Part shown: in pieces, positions 22,486-32,710 of the stretch | Numbering within the stretch: the first letter of the stretch is position 1 | How the letters are laid out: each line of letters opens with the position of its first letter | Assembly: GCA_949130495.1 (NCBI GenBank) | Contig: OX422208.1 | Location: 639,696,523-639,760,522 of the forward strand | Length of the DNA: 64,000 nt | Reading direction: 5' to 3' | From: Sambucus nigra | Taxonomy: Eukaryota > Streptophyta > Magnoliopsida > Dipsacales > Adoxaceae | Notes under the pieces: model-generated | What the model was told of the DNA's origin: nothing | The model's input: the letters and a program-made list of their open reading frames with translations, nothing else | Databases searched by the model: none | Program-made: the position numbers and the translations under genes

Positions 22486-23970
22486 TTACTCAGCATAAAC
22501 CACACCAATAGATTTACGTAATGAAATGAATCTATTGTAATCTAGACGTTTGTTAAACATATCTGGGAGTTGTAGATCAGTAGGAAGATAATTGATTTCT
22601 AATTCCTTAAATTCAACCAATTCGCGTATAAAATGATGTCTTATTTTTATATGCTTTGTTCGCGAGTGTTGAACAGGGTTTTTAGAAATATTAATCGTAC
22701 TTTGATTATCACAATAGAGATGCAATTGGTTTTCTTGAATACCATAATCACTTAGCATTTGTTTAAGCCACATTAATTGAGCACAACAGCTGTCAGCGCC
22801 TATGTATTCAGATTCAGCTGTTGAGAGTGATGTGCAGTTTTGTTTTTTACTACTCCATCCTACCAAGTTATTACCTATATAATAACATGCTCCTGATGTG
22901 CTTTTACTATCATCAGTACACCCAGCCCAGTCAGCATCAGTGTACCCAATTATAGTGCTTGGTGTGTCATTAGTGTACCAATGTCCTAGATTTAGAGCGC
23001 CTTTTACATATTTAATGATACGTTTAACAGCATTCAAGTGGCTCTCTTTAGGGTTACTTTGATATCGAGCACATACACACATAGCATACATAATATCAAG
23101 ACGCGAGGCAGTAAGATATAGTAAGGTGCCTATCATACTACGATACAGAGTAGGATCTACAGATTTTCCATTTTCATCTTTAAAAAGTTTTAGCGTCGTA
23201 CTCATGGGCGTTTTAGCATCTTTAGCACTCTCGAGGCCAAATTTATTTACTATCTCTAAAGCGTACTTGGATTGCGATACAAATAATCCTTCTGAATTTT
23301 GTTTGACTTGGAGGCCTAAGAATAATTGTAGCTCCCCCATAAGGGACATTTGAAATTCCTTATGCATAGTTGCAGAGAAGGATTTTACTTCTGAGGGAGA
23401 AGTTGATCCAAATATAACATCATCAACATAAACTTGAGCAATAGTGATGTGTTTGTCAAAATGTTTGACAAAAAGAGTTTGGTCATTTCCGCCTCTTTGG
23501 AAACCTTTATCTAAAAGAAAACTGGAAAGACGCTCATACAAAGCTCTAGGAGCTTGTTTAAGGCCATACAAAGACTTTTTCAGACAAAATACATGATTTG
23601 GATATTTAGGGTCAATGAACCCTTTAGGTTGTTCTACATAGGTTTCTTCAGCTAGTATTCCATTAAGGAACCCAGATTTGACATCCATTTGGTACAGTGT
23701 AAAATACATGTGGCAAGCTATAGCAAAAAGCAGACGAACAGATTCTAAACGAGTAACAGGAGCAAAGGTCTCGTTAAAATCTATTCCTTCTATTTGAGAG
23801 TATCCTTGACCAACTAATCTAGCTTTATTTCTAATTATTATCCCATTTTCATCAGTCTTATTTTTTAAAATCCAACGTGTGCCAACAACCTTTTTGTGAT
23901 CAGGACGTGGAACAAGATACCAAACATCATGAATGACAAATTGTAAAAGTTCTTCCTGCATAGCAAAAAT
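22486..23970 (-). pseudogene. pol: Copia reverse transcriptase and RNase H
   Basis: RT copies the element RNA into DNA and RNase H removes the RNA strand. A 491-codon open stretch (start shown at 23961) has RT from residue 25: KARLVGQGYSQIEGIDF, the FAPVTR motif, QMDVKSGFLNG with the first catalytic Asp, LYGLKQAPRA, and YVDD at 178-181. RNase H follows: YTDADW (Asp 342), the TAESEY Glu region at 381-386, YCDN (Asp 418) and HIKIRHHFIRE. All catalytic residues are present. It is not a separate gene: a TAG just upstream replaces the Trp expected in the HWIxAMQEEL motif and cuts it from the integrase part, so the full polyprotein cannot be made. It ends at TAA 22486, 300 bp before the 3' LTR. Confidence 0.93.
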
Positions 23971-24534
23971 CTAGTGAGAGTCATTCAATGCCTCATTTAC
24001 ATTCTTTGGTTCCACAAGGGAAACAAAACATGCATAATGTGCATAATTTCTTAGTTGGGATCTTGTACGCACTGGCTCACTAGGGTTACCAACTACGTTA
24101 TTTATGGGATGATCTTTAGAAACCCAGTTAGGTACTTCAGGTGTCTCAATAGGTAATGAATTATCCATTTCAGAGGAGTCATTTTCTAAAATATTTGTAG
24201 ACTCTTCCTCAATAGTAAATTCACCAGTCTTGCTTTATACAGTAGTGTCACTAACAATTACATTTATGGATTCCATTAAGGTTTTAGTGCGAATATTATA
24301 CACTCGATAAGCTCTACTGTTAGGCGAATATCCTAAAAATATGGCTTTATCTCCTCGGCTCTCAAATTTGGATAAGTTTTCCCTATCTTTGCATACATAA
24401 CAAGTACTGCCAAACGTTCTAAGATATTTGAGACTAGGCTTTTTATTGTACCAATGTTCGTAAGGGTTTTTCTTGGAATTCTTTATAAGATAGACCCTAT
24501 TTATAATGTGACACGCAGTACGAATAGATTCTAC
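23971..24534 (-). pseudogene. pol: Copia integrase C-terminal part and linker
   Basis: This continues the polyprotein after the TGA at 24535. Recognisable blocks are TACHIINRVYL, PYEHWYNKKPSLKYLRTFG, CYVCKDRENLSKFESRGDKA and IFLGYSPNSRAYRVYN, the usual end of copia integrase. An acidic, variable linker follows, with a TAA near 24238 in place of a likely Gln codon and a TAG at about 23971. It joins integrase to RT. Confidence 0.85.
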
Positions 24535-25563
24535 TCAAAAATATTTAGGTAAATTCTTGGCATGTAACATAACACGTGCCATCTCTTGAAGGGTACGATT
24601 CTTTCTCTCCGCAATACCATTCTGTTGAGGGGTCTTAGGAGCACTGAACTCGTGTTTATAACCATTATAGTCACAGTATTCTATAATACTAGTGTCTTTG
24701 AATTCACCACCTCTATCACTACGAATTCTATTCACTTGAGTATCCTTCTCATTTTCAATCCTAAGAAGAATTTTTAGGAAGGTTTGAAATGTTTCAGAAT
24801 TTTGTTTTAAGAAGGCTACCCAAGTAAATCTAGTGAAGTCATCAACCAAAACAAGGATGTAACTGTGTCCACAGAGACTAACAGTTTGGGAGGGACCCAT
24901 TAGGTCCATATGGATGAGTTCTAAGGGATTAGAGGTAAGAATATCTTTGACTTTCTTATGAGGTGCCTTAACAATTTTACCTTCCTGACAGGAACCACAA
25001 ATAAGATTGGGTATGAGTTTGACTTTAGGAACTCCACTAACTATTTCCTGAGAAGTCAGTCTACTAAGATTATTGTAATTTATATGACCCATTTTGTTAT
25101 GCCATATCTCATTGTCATCCATTCTGGCAACATTACAGATTTTAGAATTGTTCATGATAGTGTAGCAATTGTTAGGAGTTCTGAATCCAGTAATTATGCA
25201 TTCACCTTTTTCATTTAAAATTTTGCAATTATTCTTTGAAAAGGTAACAGTATGATCTGAGTCACAAAATTGCGATATGCTAAGTAGATTTTCCTTAAGA
25301 ACTTTGACTAGAAGAACATCTTGAAGAATAGGAAGCCCATCTTCTTGGAGAGTTCCTTTGCCTATGATTTGAGATGAAACTCCATCACCAAAAATGACTT
25401 TACCACCAGCAAAGCTGGTTTTGTTTAAAAGTTTAGTTTCATCACCGGCCATATGCTTAGAACATCCAGAGTCTAAATACCAACCGGATGATGTGTATTC
25501 AGCTTTTAAAGCAGTAACAACAACATTACACTTCATCTGAGGTAATAGATCATCTTTTCTAAC
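24535..25563 (-). pseudogene. pol: Copia protease and integrase core
   Basis: The 333-codon open stretch (25536 to 24535) starts within the polyprotein. Aspartic protease: GWYLDSGCSKHM, catalytic Asp at residue 22. GAG-pre-integrase zinc region: IWHNKMGHINYNNL with CGSCQEGK. Integrase core: LIHMDLMGP (first Asp), IRSDRGGEF (second Asp) and NGIAERKNRTLQEMAR (Glu), so the DDE triad is complete. It ends at TGA in PKYF-stop-VESIR, where the family has Trp (TGG to TGA). Protease cuts the polyprotein; integrase inserts the cDNA. Confidence 0.92.
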
Positions 25564-26235
25564 CTAAATTGCCTTAGTTTTCTTCTTGCGCTTATTAGCT
25601 CTCAATTGATAAAATTTACGAGCTTTGGATTTTCGCTGAAAAATGTTTTGCGCACCATTTTGAATTTTGTGAAAGACTTGAGCATTTGGTTTAGGAAAGT
25701 GCTTACGATTCCTTCTAGGAAATGTTCTTTTAGGTTTGGTCTTTCTCTTTATATAATTAGAGTTTCTATCTGGTTGTCCAGGAAGTATATAATTATTGCG
25801 GTTCCTCCTAGAATAGTTAAAGTTCTGATAGATATGAGGATTATATACAGGTTTAACTAGTCTCCTAGCATAGCAACTATCAAAAGAGTGACCATATATG
25901 TCGCAGTAGGAGCAATAAAGATTGCTCAGAATTGGGGTCTCCATAGGAAAGTTTCTAAACAAAGGTTTTGAAGAGTTTTGAGGCTGAACTCTATTTCTAG
26001 GTGTGACAGTCTTGTATGCAAACTCACTCTTCCTAATAGAAGGGAAGACGTATTTAGCCTTAGGTGAACTTTTATGTTTAGAGCAACTTGATTCCCCAAT
26101 GTTAAAATTTTGATGTTTTGAATCAAACTCATTTTTTAGAGAATGAAAGTCTGGGCATGTTTCAATAGGTCTTTTGCCTCCTGACACAAACTTGATAGGT
26201 TCAAAATATTTGTTTATGTTTTCAAATTGGGGCAA
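25564..26235 (-). pseudogene. gag: Copia gag C-terminal part with second zinc finger
   Basis: 223 codons, basic (pI high by eye: many Lys/Arg in the second half). It has a CX2CX4HX4C finger, CSYCDIYGHSFDSC, coded near 25880-25925, and a Lys/Arg-rich tail ending RKKKTKAI before a TAG. The start overlaps the previous frame by about 20 bases, so a frameshift near 26220 separates the two. A second CCHC finger before protease is usual in SIRE/Maximus gag. It probably binds element RNA. Confidence 0.82.
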
Positions 26236-27992
26236 AACCCTATTCTAGTTCGATCATCATAATTGGTTTTTGATTCAGCAACAAATTCATCAAAACATTT
26301 TGAATTATTTTCAAATTTTGTAATTTTTTTTAAAACAGTTGTTGTCTTTTCTTTAGTTTGCTCCAATTCTAACAATGTCCCTTTGTATTTTTTCTCCAGA
26401 GTTTCATTTGTTTCTTTTAAATTTCTGAGTTTTTCATCAAACATTTTGATTTTGCTTTTATGAGTCAAACATTGGGTAGTATACTCTTTATCATTTAGTT
26501 TGACCATTAGGCTTAGATCTTCCAACTTTTTGGTAAGTTCTTTCACAATTTTTTCTAGTCTAGCGCTTTTCTTGAGAGTTTTAGCATAAAGTGTGTGAAT
26601 GTCTGGGAGGTCTTCATTGTCCGAGTAACTAAGTGTGGTGTGTGGAGTGACCCCTAAAGATTTATTTGTTAAACTCACACACCCATTGACATCGTCATTA
26701 TCGCTATCCCTTTGACTCACACACCCCGAGGTAGAACATGCAACATTCTCAGTAATCAAAGCATCTAAACCAGTATAAACATGATTCTCAATAGCAGGAG
26801 TAGAGTTACTAGAAACATTTTCATACACAGGCATAGGCACATCATCATTATATATGATCTTGGCAAAGAAAGACATGCAAGGGTCAAAAACTTCAGATGA
26901 CTCAGGTTCCTCCTTTTCAGAGTCACTTGAATCATCCCATGTTTTTCAAATGTTAGCTCTAGTGTGTTTGTTTTGAGTGTTCAAGTTAACTCTACAGTCT
27001 TGTGCAATGTGCCCTAGTTTACCACATCTATAGCATTCAGTCTTCTTAAGGTCTCTATTAGGTCTAATATGAGAGTCCTTGTGATTTTTGTCATGGTTTT
27101 TCTCATGAGGTCTGTGATTAGAGGAAGTTGGATAATTTGAATTGCCTTGTTTATTTACCACTTTGTTTCTAAACTTAATGATTTTCTTAAGCTGTTTTGT
27201 AATTAAGGCAATCTGATTGTCCAAACTCTCTATATTTCATTCCTCATCAGAGTCATAAGTGGGGAATTTAAGCTCAAGCTTAGTTAACTTAGAAGAGAAG
27301 CTCAGATTGGAACTAGTCTGTTTCCTATGGGTTTGGGTCAATTGTTTCTTAAATTCTAGTTCCATTTCCACAGTTCTTAGTTTACTACTGAGTAATTCAG
27401 GAGTGAGATTTTGATCACACATTTCCTCAATAGCATATCTTTTGTTATCAAATTTCTGTGGTAATGATCTTAGAATTTTAGATACAATTCCATGTCTGTC
27501 ATAAGTCACCCCATTAGAATGCAGTTTGGTCACAATATCAGTCAGGTTCATATAGAAGTCATCAAATGACTCAGTCTCAGACATAATTAAGGAGTTATAC
27601 TGCTGAATGAGCATTTGAGTTTTAGCAGCCTTAACTCTAGTGTCTCCTTCATGAGCAGTAACTAAGGTGTCCCAAGCTTCCTTAGAAGTGGTACAGGATG
27701 AGATTCTCTTGAACTCATGTTCATTTATGGACATAAATATGGCATTCTTTCCTTTGTTATTATTTCGAGAAACTTGTTTCTCTTCTTGAGTGAACTCACT
27801 TAATGCTTTCTTAACCCTCTCATTACTTCCTTCGGTGGCTGGTTTTGTAGGAAAAGTGTAACCATTTTCAACAATGTCCCAGACATCATCTCCCAGAGTT
27901 CCTTGAATGAAAGCAATCATCCTTACTTTCCAGTAAGCAAAATTAGTTCCATCAAAATATTGGAGGTCTGGTCAAGTTACCAAATCTTTCAT
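26214..27992 (-). pseudogene. gag: Copia gag: capsid, zinc knuckle and coiled coil
   Basis: Gag forms the virus-like particle. I place the start at ATG 27992, because FDGTNFAYWKVRM, the usual gag opening, follows it; a TGA lies at codon 7. The capsid part (27237-27920) has EAWDTLVTAHEGD, ESFDDFYMNLTDIV and KILRSLPQKFDNKR. It stops at a TGA (27237) and continues to the knuckle CYRCGKLGHIAQDC (near 26985-27035). A further TGA lies at 26946. The last section (26214-26876) is Glu/Lys-rich with heptad-like leucines between about residues 100 and 200, a probable coiled coil. The stops at 27237 and 26946 can each come from one G-to-A or C-to-T change. Confidence 0.9.
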
Positions 27993-28065
27993 TTTTCTCG
28001 TCCATATTTGATTTTCAGAAAACAATTTCAGAAACAAAGGATATCTTTTGAAATCAGTTTACCAA

Positions 28066-28077
28066 GCTCGGATACCA
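28066..28077 (-). other. Primer-binding site of SIRE-type copia
   Basis: The minus strand reads TGGTATCCGAGC two bases after the 5' LTR end, one mismatch from the initiator-Met tRNA site TGGTATCAGAGC. Confidence 0.93.
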
Positions 28078-28079
28078 AT

Positions 28080-30079
28080 TGAAAAATATGTTACTAAAGC
28101 CGTTTATTAAAAATAAACTATTTACGTAACTCCGGTCTATTTTTTTAAGAAACACTTTTCGTAAAAACCAAACTATTTGAACACAAGATGTGTTTAACAA
28201 ATCAGTATGTACGAGATCTATTCAAGATTTGAATAACAGGTTTATAAAGTAGTTTAAAAAACTTAAACTCAGCACAACCAAGAATGAGATGCGCAGATGT
28301 AGAAAGATTATGTTCACGATGTTTTTTTACGTGGTAAAACCTCACCAATTGAGGAAACATCCACGACTCCCTCTACGGAGTAAAATGAAAAATCCACAAA
28401 CAAATTTATGAGTTACAAACTATATAACTAACATGCAAACAACTCATACCTATATAAGTTTAGGAATGTACCCTCTGGTGTCCTTATAACTTCTTTGCAG
28501 TTTTGATTGTAGATGTAGTTCTCCCAGTTTGTTAACTTCTGATTTGTTCCAGCACTTTACGTCGACTCTTTGTTCATAAGATCTTATTACCAACACTTTT
28601 CGTGTTGTAGGGTGAAAGTGTTTATGAAGGTGCTCTCTAACACATGCATGAACACACACACACTTATTAAGTACAAACAGTCCTAACAAATTACAGTAAC
28701 ACTATATGCTGTGATCTTTTCTTTTTCTTTCTTCTTACAAAACTTAGAAGCTTATTTGACCTTTAAATCAATCCCATAATCCACGGATACCTTTCTAAGA
28801 AGACAGACAAGGTCTTAATCAATCTCAAAATTTAGAAAAGCTTTTTGAGATTGAAAACCTCCAAGTGAGATTCCAAACTAGGTCAAAGGTTTAGTTTTAC
28901 AAGAACTAGAAACAGAAAGCATTTATTGTTGATTTCAAAGTAAGCAAACGTTTTATAGAAAATAATCAACAATATATTTCTCAAGATGAGAAATAAAGAA
29001 TGAAACTAAGTGTAATGTAACATGAATAACTCAGATCTGAAATTTCTATGAAATCAGAAAGTAGATCTGAGTAAAAGTTTAAGTTAAAAACAAGATCTAA
29101 CGAACAAGAGGTTACAGCAACAATTACAAACTCAACTCAAACTCTCAAACACTCAAGAACACTCAGGGTAGTGTTTTGGATATGAAGGATTTTTGAATAA
29201 GTGTTTGAGTTTGGATGGAAGAGGCTTTGATGAACAAGGTTAGGGTTTCTAACTCTCTCTCTCTCTATTTGGTTTTTCTCTTCTCTCTCTTCTCTCTCTA
29301 TTTCTCTCAGAAAAATAAAAATGGCAAAAGTCTTCGAAGTCTTAGAATAGGGTTCCTTTTATAGGGTGAAGAGAAGGTTCGAGAGACTGGATCAAAACCA
29401 AGGGCCAGGATTAAGTCAAGTTAAATTGACTTAGATCGAAGGGTTCTAAGACCGCGGTGCTTAAACGATACCTGATTGGTTTAAAATGTTGTACCGGGAT
29501 TCACCAAGACAACATGCAAATTGTCAATAACCAATGATCCAAGGGCTAAAAGCATACGCATTTATAACTCAGTAAAGAAACACAATCTCAGCCAATCAGA
29601 TGAAGAGAGCTGTTGGCCAATAACAGGATATGAAACGTGCGTCCTAACGTAATTAGAACACCACCCTAAGGTTTACTCCGCTTTCGGAGTCTACCCAAGG
29701 TAACATTAGGCCAATATTCCCAAAAAGTATATTTACATATTGACCACAAAAACTTATAAATCAAGTTTTTAATTAAGAAAACCTTATTTAAAAATGTTTA
29801 TAAAATCCCAAAAAATTATTAAAATTCAAACTTAGGGATTTAAACATACTCAACATATGTACACACATTATTATGCAGTATGATATGCGTTAAATAAATT
29901 CTATTGTGTGTGAGTATTGGCAATTTGTTCTTGATCATTACAAGATAGAGAGATGATGTAGAAAACCAATTTCTGAGGTTCTTTGGTTTCTAGGGAGGAC
30001 ATAATTTTGTCACAATTTCCAAACTAGATGAGCACTTATACAATATAGACTCAAGTGAGTCAAAAGTATAAGGGCTTCA
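28080..30079 (-). repeat. 5' LTR of SIRE-type copia (2000 bp)
   Basis: It is the partner of 20115-22172. The minus-strand start TGAAGCCC is at 30079 and the end at 28080 adjoins the PBS. It is followed outside by GGGTC (30080-30084). The promoter should lie in its right half; I did not find a convincing TATA box. Confidence 0.95.
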
Positions 30080-30299
30080 GGGTCTATTAGGGGTTGGGGG
30101 TTGCTTGTGTGTCAATGTGTGTGTATGTGCGTAGTGTCCCTTGTAAAAGAATTGATTAATTATTATTTTTTTTAGTAAATTAATATATGATTGCCCCTTA
30201 TTGTAAATTAGTAAATTAATATATGATTAATTATGAAAGTAGGATTGCTACTCATTGTAAATTAGTAAATTCATAATTGTATACTTTAATTGATGAAAA

Positions 30300-30425
30300 T
30301 AATTATTATGTGCGTGGTGGGGAGCATGAGGTGGTGTGTGCGCGGGTACGTGTGCGTGTGTGTGGTGGGGGAAGGGGGGTGTACGTGTGCGTGTGTGGTG
30401 CGTGTACGTGTGCATGTGTGTGGTA
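30300..30425 (+). repeat. Third G-rich/TG tract in the CACTA element
   Basis: TACGTGTGCGTGTGTGTGG modules with GGGGGAAGGGGGG. It and the preceding GAAAGTAGGATTGC and ATTGTAAATTAGTAAATT blocks (30235-30290) repeat sequences at 19540-19600 and 19970-20060, so the CACTA interior contains diverged internal duplications. Confidence 0.8.
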
Positions 30426-30464
30426 GTTTAATTTGATCTGTACTAATAAAAAAAATTACAGCAA

Positions 30465-32121
30465 ATGTCTCCTTCAGATATTAAGGCGACGATGATGATG
30501 CTAGTTATGATGATATCGTCTGGGCTCGGTGGTAGCGGAGGCGACGAGGGCTCCTCGGCCCCTAGGCTCACCAAATATGGAAAATTTGGGATTACCATCA
30601 AGAACAAGTCAGAGCTATTAGAGACATCCCTCGAGCTGGTAAAGACGGTCATTTGCCCGGGATATATGAGTTAGAAGGAGGTGTCATATGAGCTCAAGTT
30701 AGCTGTTTGGGCGGCACTACAGGTAATATATTTATATTTATATGAATATTTCAATTTCAATTTCGATTTCAATTTTATTTTATTGTTTATATTTATATTT
30801 ATTCACAACTAACATTGTATTTGTTGGACAGGAACAATTCAACTTGGATCCAAAGCTACGCGATTCCGTCTTGGAGCAGTTGAGGGAGAAACACAAGACA
30901 TGGAAGAAAAATATGCGGACACGGTACTTTGGGAAAACATGAGAGTCCATTATCCAAAGGCTTGAATCCGTCCTGCCGAAGGAGCCGATCTCATTAGCAC
31001 AATGGCAAAAGTTCATTGATAATGAGATCGGGGAGAGACAATTGGCATCTCGTCAATCGGGGAGGGAAAATCGGGCAAAAAAGACGGTCGTGCACTACTC
31101 CGGCCAAACGTTTTACGCCGAGGTGGAGTATTGGATGATGGTAAAATTTAATTTGTCTATAACTATAGAAATATATTATTCTACATTATTTTACTTTGTT
31201 GGGCCGATACTAATTTTACTTTATTTGATTTCAGGGGATAGGGAGTGGCCCTGGGGTAAGCCACATAGGCTCGATGCTTATGTGGCTCTTCGGACGAAAA
31301 AGGGGAAGAACAAGGATGTGTCCCCTAGCATCACCACCACGATTGTAAGTAATCCGACAGTTCACTTTTTGTTAATTACGTTATAATTTTGTAGTTTACT
31401 TATTTTACTAATCATGTGCTTTTTGTCGCTTCAGACAAAGCTTAAGGAAGTGCATGAGTCGCATTCTGATGCCGACAAGGCATCTTTTTCCACAGATGCA
31501 CTCAGCCAAGTACTTGGGTCTTACCGCAAGGTGAGGAAAAGGGGGGTGAGCTCGCGGGTGGCCAAATCTAGGATCATTGGATTGGAGATGAACGACACCG
31601 GGTTGGCTCGAACGGTGGATTCACATGACGCGAGGTTGTCCCGTTTGGAGGCGACGGTCCAAGATATGTACTCATTCATGAAGTGTACATTGGGCGGAGA
31701 CCATAAGGGGAAAGGGAAGGATAAGGCGGTGGAGGAGGACGAGGTGCAGGAGGACGAGGATGTGGACCTCGCTGCTTCATCACCGACACATGCGTACTTC
31801 GACGATCCACTTCCCTATTTGTCTCCCTTCAACAGACCGATGTTGACACTTGGTTGGTCGAGTGCGTTCATATTGGACGTATTTGATGGCCAGCAGATAG
31901 GGTGGGGGTTGAGGGACACGAATATCGTCCAGGGTAGATTAGTTTATGGACGTCAGCTTCAAGAGATCGAGTCCAAGGTGCTTGTCACGCATGTGATACC
32001 AGGGAAGGATAACTCCCTATTGTGTGTGCGCGAACAATGCGACACGATGTATATTAGTGGGTGTGTCAATTCGTATATCGTGTGTCCTACTCACCTCCTC
32101 ACATTTACCCCACACATGTAG
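30465..32121 (+). pseudogene. CACTA-encoded Transposase_24-like (TNPA-type) protein, four exons
   Basis: In En/Spm elements this class of protein binds subterminal repeats and assists the catalytic transposase. Proposed exons are 30465-30722, 30832-31140, 31235-31344 and 31435-32121, all with GT..AG introns. Family-like blocks are YGKFGITIKNKSELL (exon 1), FNLDPKLRDSVLEQLREKHK and ARENRAKKT-like basic text (exon 2), DAYVALRTKKGKNKD (exon 3) and ALSQVLGSYRKVRKRGVSSR (exon 4). Exon 4 continues with heptad-like SRLEATVQDMYSFMK and an acidic EEDEVQEDEDVDL run. It is broken: TAG near 30674 where Trp is expected, TGA near 30940, and a phase clash at intron 2. The codon use is GC-richer than the surroundings. 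Upstream lies the copia element, so its promoter at the left CACTA end is now 10 kb away. Confidence 0.8.
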
Positions 32122-32339
32122 TGACATTATTTTTAAGTTGGTACATTTGAATTATATTTGGATTATATTGTCATGTATATTATTTCTATTTTGAATGTAT
32201 ATTTTCATTATCTTTAGTTTATTTATATATATGATGTTTGAACAGGTACAATGTTGCTATAATAGGTACAAGTATACTGTTGGGCAATGGCAGTGGCCAT
32301 ACTGTCCAACAGATTTTTTTAAAATTCTGCCCAGAATTG

Positions 32340-32570
32340 TCACGGTCATTGACCGTGATAATGTTTTTAAAAAGGGTCAAGACTTTGTCACGGTTATTAA
32401 CCATGACTAAACTTGTCACGGTCAGGGACTGTGACACGACCATGATAATTCTAACTAACTTATCACGGTCAATGACCGTGATAAGCTCGTGATAAAAAAG
32501 TTATCTCGCCCCAAATTATCACGGTCATTGACCTTGACAAGTTGAACTTGTCATGGTCAATGACCGTGAC
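32340..32570. repeat. Right subterminal palindromes of the CACTA element
   Basis: Six copies of the same 19-bp palindrome class as at the left end, from TCACGGTCATTGACCGTGA at 32340 to TCATGGTCAATGACCGTGA at 32551. Several have single substitutions on one arm only. Confidence 0.88.
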
Positions 32571-32596
32571 AATTCAGCAGATTTGGTGTAGTGGCT

Positions 32597-32710
32597 TGAA
32601 ATTCAGTTCCATCATCTTGAACAAATGATCGTGCACTTCTCTCGACGGTTGTAGCGGTATACGACATATCCGATGTAAATTACGGAGTATGGAAGTAATT
32701 TCCTTATAAA
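32597..32710 (-). mobile_element. Outer part of the orphan LTR
   Basis: This stretch lies between the right CACTA end and the point near 32710 where Athila pol text resumes (EAKYF). It matches neither Athila nor CACTA and should be the U3 start of the LTR at 17713-18751. Its outer boundary is not a clean TG and no target duplication is seen, so the call is inferred. Confidence 0.4.

Larger units (their letters stand above)
20115..30079 (-). mobile_element. SIRE/Maximus-type Ty1-copia retrotransposon, 9965 bp, near complete
   Basis: The LTRs (20115-22172 and 28080-30079) begin TGAAGCCC and end ATTTTTCA on the minus strand. The flanking target duplication is GGGTC (20110-20114 and 30080-30084). 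PBS and polypurine tract are in place. Coding order on the minus strand is gag, protease, integrase, RT, RNase H, as in Ty1-copia. RT-RNase H wording (NPVQHSRTKHIKIRHHFIR) and a long gag with coiled coil and second zinc finger fit the SIRE/Maximus lineage. About 350 bp of LTR compared by eye differ by about 3%, so the insertion is fairly recent, yet the ORF has several stops. Confidence 0.95.
18752..32593 (+). mobile_element. CACTA (En/Spm) transposon, 3.9 kb net, carrying a nested copia
   Basis: The left end is CACTACACCAAAATGGCC; the right end is the inverse of CACTACACCAAATCTGCTG, giving 12 identical terminal bases. Both sides are flanked by GCT (18749-18751 and 32594-32596), the 3-bp target duplication typical of CACTA elements. 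Subterminal palindromes lie inside each end. After removal of the copia element (20115-30079 and one GGGTC copy) about 3.9 kb remains, with one Transposase_24-like gene and no visible catalytic (tnp2-type) transposase. It is therefore a non-autonomous or internally deleted element. Its target is the U3 of an orphan LTR. Confidence 0.93.
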
